NCBI RefSeq assembly: GCF_003336705.1
Contig: NZ_QMDL01000003.1
Span: 558,211 to 622,210 of the forward strand
Length of the DNA: 64,000 nucleotides
Source of the DNA: Marinobacter litoralis
Lineage (GTDB): Bacteria > Pseudomonadota > Gammaproteobacteria > Pseudomonadales > Oleiphilaceae
Direction of reading: 5' to 3'
The position numbers and the translations under genes were made by a program. The notes under the pieces were generated by a model. The model was not told the DNA's origin. It made no database searches and saw only the letters and a program-made list of their open reading frames with translations. Of this stretch, positions 59,333-64,000 are shown piece after piece. Position 1 is the stretch's first letter; the number at the start of each line of letters is the position of its first letter.

Positions 59333-59865
59333 TGAAGTACTGCAAATGGAGCTTGCTGACGATGGTTATGTTGCTGGTGGGGTGCAGCACCCCCTACAAC
59401 GCCGTTACCAAAACCGCCAAAGTGTTGTGGGACCCCGATATTCCTGTGGGCTACCCGGAAGATCAGCCCAGCCGGGTAGATCTGACCATGCTGGCCGAAC
59501 CGAGTGTCAACCCGAACCAGTCATTGGCCCCTACGCCGATCGCATTTCAAATCATTGAACTTCGCGACAGTTCGCTATTGATGGCGGGTGATTTCGACCA
59601 GTTACTGAATAACCTGGAAGACTCGCTGGGCCGCAACTACGTGGACCACAGCGACTACACCCTGGTACCGGGCCAGTTCAAGTTTGTGGAGCCGTTCGAA
59701 ATCAGCGAAGACACCCGCTTTATCGGTGTCATCGCCTTCTACGCCTACCCCAACTTATCGCAGTGGAAAAAGGTGGTGAAGGTAGACCCCATTGGTGGCA
59801 CCTACCACTTGCTGGTCAACCTGCGTGAGCGGGAAGTAAAACTGACACGTTCGGATGAAAGCTGA
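59332..59865 (+). CDS. tssJ: T6SS outer-membrane lipoprotein TssJ
   Basis: A 177-residue lipoprotein. The signal sequence ends in the lipobox LVGC (Cys18), followed by the transthyretin-like TssJ fold: RVDLTMLAEPSVNPNQSLAP, PIAFQIIELRDSSLLMAGDF and IGVIAFYAYPNLSQWKK. It anchors the membrane complex in the outer membrane by binding TssM. GTG start, overlapping the tagH stop (TAGTG); its own stop overlaps the tssK ATG. Confidence 0.93.
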   Translation: MKYCKWSLLTMVMLLVGCSTPYNAVTKTAKVLWDPDIPVGYPEDQPSRVDLTMLAEPSVNPNQSLAPTPIAFQIIELRDSSLLMAGDFDQLLNNLEDSLGRNYVDHSDYTLVPGQFKFVEPFEISEDTRFIGVIAFYAYPNLSQWKKVVKVDPIGGTYHLLVNLREREVKLTRSDES

Positions 59866-61199
59866 TGGCTGTTAGCAATCGAGTGGTCTGGAGTGATGGT
59901 CTGTTCATCAAACCACAGCACTTCCAGCAACAACAACGGTATCTGGAACATCAGATCAACGAGCGCGCGCTGGCGGTTTCGGACTACCTCTACGGCTTCA
60001 GTGATCTGGAACTAAACGCCGAATATCTGAGTTTTGGCCGGGTGGGTCTGGTGCGCGCTACAGGATTGTTCCCGGACGGCACGCGCTTCAATCTGCCGCA
60101 AGACGACGTGATGCCAGAGCCTTTGGAAATTACCGATGCTTCAGTGGCCAATCAGGTGGTGTATCTGGCGTTGCCTCTCGGGAGTGATTCCTTGGCGGAA
60201 GTGGAGTGGCCGGATGCGCCGGTTGCCGGGCGCTTCAGGGCGTTGTCTGTGGAAATTCGCGATTTGCACTCCATTGATGGCGATGCTCACAGCATCGATG
60301 TCGGGCGAGTCGCACCGCGCTTGATGCTGGAGCGTGAAGATCGCAGCGCCTACGCGGCCTTGGCCATTGGCCGAATTCTGGAGAAGCGGCCAGACGGCAG
60401 TTTGGTGATGGACCCTAACTTCCTGCCCACCATGCTCAGCGTGCGTGCAGCGCCTCGCTTGCAGCGATTTGTCGGCGAAATGGCCGGTTTGATGCAGGAG
60501 CGTGCCCGCAACATTGCCGAGCGAGTAGGCGCGCCGGGGCAGGGCGGTGTGGCCGATGTGTCGGACTTCATGCTGCTGCAAATGCTGAACCGGGCGCACC
60601 CTAAGTTCATGCATTTGGCACGCTTGCGCCAGTTGCACCCCGAGCGCTTGTATGAAGCCTTGCTGGAACTGTGCGGCGAGTTGGTGACCTTCACCGACGA
60701 GAGCCGAATGCCGCGGGAATACACCCCCTACGATCACGATCTGCCAGAAGGCTGTTTTAGCCCGCTGATGCAGGTGCTGCGACAAGCCCTGAGTACCGTT
60801 CTGGAACCGCGCGCATTGTCTATTGCTCTGCAGCAACGTCAATACGGGCTGACGGTGGCACCGGTTCAGGACGGTCAGTTGATCAAGGATGCCGAGTTCA
60901 TTCTGGCGGTAAAAGCCGATATGCCGCTGGACGACCTGCGCAAGCAATTCACCCAGCAGTGCAAAGTGGCGTCGGTGGAAAAAATACGGGATCTCATCAG
61001 CTTGCAGCTGCCGGGTATTCCGCTGTCGGCGTTACCCGTGGCACCGCGCCAGTTGCCGTATCACGCCGGCTTTGTGTACTTCCGGTTGGATGACCAGAGC
61101 CAGGCCTGGCAAATGCTCGACAACGCCAGCGGCTTTGCTTTCCACGTAGCGGGAAGCTATCCGGGGCTGGAAATGCAGTTCTGGGCAATCAGGAGCTAA
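59865..61199 (+). CDS. tssK: T6SS baseplate-membrane complex linker TssK
   Basis: A 444-residue cytoplasmic protein, trimeric in other systems, that links baseplate wedges to the TssL/TssM membrane complex. The N-terminus VVWSDGLFIKPQHFQQQQRY is diagnostic. Further on are LLQMLNRAHPKFMHLARLRQ, HPERLYEALLELCGEL and the C-terminal AFHVAGSYPGLEMQFWAIRS. TGATG joins it to tssJ, so the two are translationally coupled. Confidence 0.96.
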   Translation: MAVSNRVVWSDGLFIKPQHFQQQQRYLEHQINERALAVSDYLYGFSDLELNAEYLSFGRVGLVRATGLFPDGTRFNLPQDDVMPEPLEITDASVANQVVYLALPLGSDSLAEVEWPDAPVAGRFRALSVEIRDLHSIDGDAHSIDVGRVAPRLMLEREDRSAYAALAIGRILEKRPDGSLVMDPNFLPTMLSVRAAPRLQRFVGEMAGLMQERARNIAERVGAPGQGGVADVSDFMLLQMLNRAHPKFMHLARLRQLHPERLYEALLELCGELVTFTDESRMPREYTPYDHDLPEGCFSPLMQVLRQALSTVLEPRALSIALQQRQYGLTVAPVQDGQLIKDAEFILAVKADMPLDDLRKQFTQQCKVASVEKIRDLISLQLPGIPLSALPVAPRQLPYHAGFVYFRLDDQSQAWQMLDNASGFAFHVAGSYPGLEMQFWAIRS

Positions 61200-61202
61200 A
61201 TA

Positions 61203-62024
61203 ATGACCAATGCACCGGTAATGGATCGACCAAATACCACCACGGACACGGGTGATAGTGCATTCAGTGAGTTGTTGTTCGCGGACACCGATAACACTGG
61301 CCGCCGCACCGAGTTGGGTGATACCCACTTTCAGCTGCGCGGACTGGAAGAAAATCGCCTGATTGATGCCGCCACACCGTTATTGGGGCTGGTTATCCGG
61401 GTTCGCCGGTTGGCCGATTTTCACGATGTCGAAAGCCTGTACCAGCAGGTGGTCGATGAAGTGGCGGCTATTGACCGCGAACTGATCGAACAAGGCCACG
61501 AACGGCCTATCGTGGTGGCGTACCGCTATGTGCTTTGCGCTTTTATCGATGAAGCCGTATTGGGCACCGACTGGGGGGCGCACAGCGTGTGGTCGCAGCA
61601 CTCGTTGCTATCACGTTTCCACAACGAAACCTGGGGCGGCGAAAAAGTGTTCGCGATTCTGGCGCGCATGGAGAAAGAGCCGGAACGCTACCGCGACATG
61701 CTCGGCTTCATCTATCTGTGCCTGTGTCTGGGCTTTGAAGGCCGCTACAAGGTCATGGAAAGCGGCCGTGATGAGTACGAGCAAATCGTTCGCGGGTTGT
61801 ATGAACAGCTGCGTGATCTGCGCGGAGATCGGGACCCGAAGCCGCTGGCCGATGCCTCGGAAAACGTCGTGCCGGCACGCAACCGTTTGCGAACGGGCTT
61901 GCCCATCTGGCTCATCACCGGCGCGTTTGCCGCGGCCATGGTCGGGATTTATCACTTGTATAACGTAGCGCTGAACGAACGCATCAGGGATGTGCTCAGC
62001 GTACTGGAACAACTACCGAAATAA
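61203..62024 (+). CDS. tssL: T6SS inner-membrane protein TssL (DotU/IcmH family)
   Basis: A 273-residue protein with a cytoplasmic DotU domain and a single C-terminal transmembrane helix (LPIWLITGAFAAAMVGIYHL). Signature pieces are ATPLLGLVIRVRRL, VAYRYVLCAFIDEAVLGTDW and FIYLCLCLGFEGRYKV. No OmpA-like peptidoglycan-binding extension is present, so anchoring to the wall must come from another component. It starts 3 nt after tssK. Confidence 0.95.
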   Translation: MTNAPVMDRPNTTTDTGDSAFSELLFADTDNTGRRTELGDTHFQLRGLEENRLIDAATPLLGLVIRVRRLADFHDVESLYQQVVDEVAAIDRELIEQGHERPIVVAYRYVLCAFIDEAVLGTDWGAHSVWSQHSLLSRFHNETWGGEKVFAILARMEKEPERYRDMLGFIYLCLCLGFEGRYKVMESGRDEYEQIVRGLYEQLRDLRGDRDPKPLADASENVVPARNRLRTGLPIWLITGAFAAAMVGIYHLYNVALNERIRDVLSVLEQLPK

Positions 62025-62034
62025 GGACATCACT

Positions 62035-64000
62035 GTGATTCGGGTAGAACTACCGGCGCTGATCGGGCGCCTTAACGAGATTTCCCGTCAGGCTCTGGAA
62101 GGGTCTGCCGCGCTGTGCATCAGCCGACAAGGGGCGGAAATTACGCCGGCACACCTGCTGTTCAAACTGCTGGAAACGCCGTTTTCCGATGTGCGTCAGA
62201 TTCTCGAACAAACCGGTATCAACCATCAGCAACTGCAGCCTCTGGTGGGCGACAGTCTGAACGGCGAGCCACAAAGCGCCGAGCCATACCCGTCCTTTTC
62301 ACCCTTGCTGGTGGAACTGATGCAGGACGCCTGGTTGCTGGCCTCAACCGAACTCGGCCACAGCGAATTGCGTTCTGGCGCCTTGTTCTTGGCGTTGTTG
62401 ATGAACGCCGACCGCTACCTGATGCCACGAGTTGCCCAAGCCTTGGTGGACATTAACCGTGAACAACTGCGTAAGCAGTTCGACCGGGTAACCGAAGGCT
62501 CTGTGGAACGCCCACAGCTGGCAGAGAACGGTGCGGCCAAGCCAGCGACCGAAGCCGACATGGACCCGCTCACGCGTTACGCCACCGACTTCACCAAACT
62601 GGCCCGGGAAGAAAAACTCGACCCCGTGGTGTGCCGGGATGCCGAAATCGATCAAATGATCGATATCCTTTGCCGCCGCCGCAAGAACAACCCCATTGTG
62701 GTCGGCGATGCCGGTGTGGGTAAAAGTGCCGTGGTAGAAGGACTGGCCCTGCGGATTGTGAGTGGCGATGTGCCGGACCGCCTGAAAAACGTTGAACTCT
62801 GGACCCTGGACATGGGCGCGCTGCAAGCCGGCGCCTCGGTGAAAGGCGAGTTCGAAAAGCGTCTGAAAGGCGTCATCGAAGCGGTCAAAGGCTCGGCCAC
62901 CCCGATCATCCTGTTCATCGACGAAGCCCATACCTTGATTGGCGCGGGTAACAGCGAGGGCGGTTCAGACGCCGCTAACCTGTTGAAACCCGCACTGGCC
63001 CGTGGCGAGCTGCGCACCATTGCTGCCACGACTTGGCGCGAGTACAAAAAATACTTCGAAAAAGACCCGGCCCTGAGCCGCCGTTTCCAGCCCGTGGCGC
63101 TGGACGAGCCCACGCCGGGTGAGGCTGTCCACATTCTACGGGGCCTGCGCACCGTCTACGAAAAAGCCCACAAAGTGCTGGTGGCCGACAGCGCCTTGAA
63201 AGCCTCCGCTGAAATGTCTGCCCGATATCTGGCCGGCCGCCAACTGCCGGACAAAGCCATCGACGTACTGGACACCGCCTGCGCCCGGGTCAGCCTGAAC
63301 CTGAGCACCCCGCCTCGTCGATTGAGCCACGTGCGCAGCGAATTGCACCAAATGGCCATGGAACAAGACTTGCTGAGCCGGGAACACACGCTTGGCCAAG
63401 CGGTTGATAACGAACGGGAGCAGGCGCTGGAACAGCGCATTGCCGAGCTTACCGCTGAATCCGAAGCCCTGGAGCAAAGCTGGAATGACCAGCGAGAGCT
63501 GGTGGCTCGTTTGGTCGAAATCCGCGAACAACTGCTCACCGGAGAAGTGTCGGAAGCTCCGGAAGCAACGACCGACGCAGACAACGAAGAGCGCCCGGAC
63601 CTTAAAAACGAAGCCGCAGCCATCGAACAGGAACTGGCGGAACTTCAAGCCGACGAACCGCTGGTTCACGCCCGCGTGGATGCCCGCCAAGTGGCTGAAG
63701 TCATCGCCGATTGGACCGGCATTCCGGTCAATCGCATGACCACTGACGAGCTGGAAAAAATCACCCACTTGCCGGCATACCTGCAGGCCCACATCAAAGG
63801 CCAGGACACCGCTATTGATTGCCTGCACCAGCACCTGCTCACCGCCCGCGCTGACCTGCGCCGGCCCGGCCGTCCCATGGGCGCTTTCCTGCTGGTTGGC
63901 CCGAGTGGCGTGGGAAAAACCGAAACCGTGGTACAACTGGCCGAACTGCTCTACGGCGGCCGCCAGTTCCTCACCACCATCAACATGTCCGAATATCAGG
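62035..64000 (+). CDS. tssH: T6SS AAA+ ATPase TssH/ClpV (truncated by window end)
   Basis: The first 655 residues of a ClpB-like AAA+ unfoldase that disassembles contracted TssBC sheaths. An N-terminal Clp-N domain (about 1-150) leads to the first AAA module with Walker A GDAGVGKS (around residue 224) and Walker B ILFIDEAHTLIGAG. A coiled-coil middle region (about 430-560) follows, then the start of the second module with Walker A GPSGVGKT (around residue 622). GTG start with AAGGA eight nt upstream, 10 nt past tssL. The gene continues beyond 64000. Confidence 0.95.
   Translation, partial: MIRVELPALIGRLNEISRQALEGSAALCISRQGAEITPAHLLFKLLETPFSDVRQILEQTGINHQQLQPLVGDSLNGEPQSAEPYPSFSPLLVELMQDAWLLASTELGHSELRSGALFLALLMNADRYLMPRVAQALVDINREQLRKQFDRVTEGSVERPQLAENGAAKPATEADMDPLTRYATDFTKLAREEKLDPVVCRDAEIDQMIDILCRRRKNNPIVVGDAGVGKSAVVEGLALRIVSGDVPDRLKNVELWTLDMGALQAGASVKGEFEKRLKGVIEAVKGSATPIILFIDEAHTLIGAGNSEGGSDAANLLKPALARGELRTIAATTWREYKKYFEKDPALSRRFQPVALDEPTPGEAVHILRGLRTVYEKAHKVLVADSALKASAEMSARYLAGRQLPDKAIDVLDTACARVSLNLSTPPRRLSHVRSELHQMAMEQDLLSREHTLGQAVDNEREQALEQRIAELTAESEALEQSWNDQRELVARLVEIREQLLTGEVSEAPEATTDADNEERPDLKNEAAAIEQELAELQADEPLVHARVDARQVAEVIADWTGIPVNRMTTDELEKITHLPAYLQAHIKGQDTAIDCLHQHLLTARADLRRPGRPMGAFLLVGPSGVGKTETVVQLAELLYGGRQFLTTINMSEYQ

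Overview
The window looks like a chromosomal segment of a marine gammaproteobacterium, most likely Marinobacter or a close relative. This is inferred from gene order, not from a marker gene. The block pilG-pilH-pilI-pilJ-pilK-chpA-chpB-chpC next to gshB-tonB-yqgE-ruvX-pyrR-pyrB-pyrC' matches Pseudomonas aeruginosa order. So do rsmD/ftsY-ftsE-ftsX-rpoH. pckA-hslO-hslR-yrfG is also a classical gammaproteobacterial neighbourhood. I saw no rRNA, tRNA, CRISPR array, insertion sequence or prophage.

Layout. 1-7.5 kb: lipid and small-molecule enzymes (CoA-binding protein, enoyl-CoA isomerase-like crotonase, SDR, folE, alpha/beta hydrolase, patatin) with two membrane signalling proteins (a diguanylate cyclase and a PAS protein without an output domain). 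7.6-9.7 kb: zinc uptake operon zur-znuC-znuB with a likely Zur operator. 9.7-23.2 kb: the complete Pil-Chp chemosensory cluster that controls type IV pili, all on the minus strand and including a 2,504-residue ChpA. 23.5-29.3 kb: gshB, a TonB3-like protein, yqgE, ruvX and the pyr genes, ending with a dihydroorotase-like subunit that has lost its metal ligands. 29.5-34.1 kb: a PhnD-like periplasmic protein, an HU gene on the opposite strand, a TatT-like lipoprotein and a large fused TRAP-type permease. This set is the least conventional in the window. 34.2-41.5 kb: pckA, hslO, hslR, yrfG, a small exported protein, mutM, a membrane desaturase with a FabR/DesT-type operator, and rsmD. 41.7-45.8 kb: ftsY-ftsE-ftsX-rpoH. 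45.9-52.4 kb: a hydroxyacid dehydrogenase/hydroxypyruvate isomerase pair, a two-component system, greB, several small unknown genes, an orphan integrase N-terminal domain and an acyl-CoA-binding protein. 52.5-64 kb: a type VI secretion operon, tssB-C-E-F-G-tagH-tssJ-K-L-H, cut by the window end inside tssH/clpV.

The most unusual sequence signal is a pair of about 105-bp palindromic elements (45814-45920 and 55108-55212). They share a core, but their outer arms differ while staying self-complementary in each copy. One copy sits inside the T6SS operon between tssE and tssF. Other points worth a second look are an intrinsic terminator with no obvious upstream gene just before greB, the orphan integrase SAM-like domain, and the TRAP-like cluster.

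Start sites were chosen from Shine-Dalgarno position and family length. Family assignments come from reading motifs by eye, with no database search.
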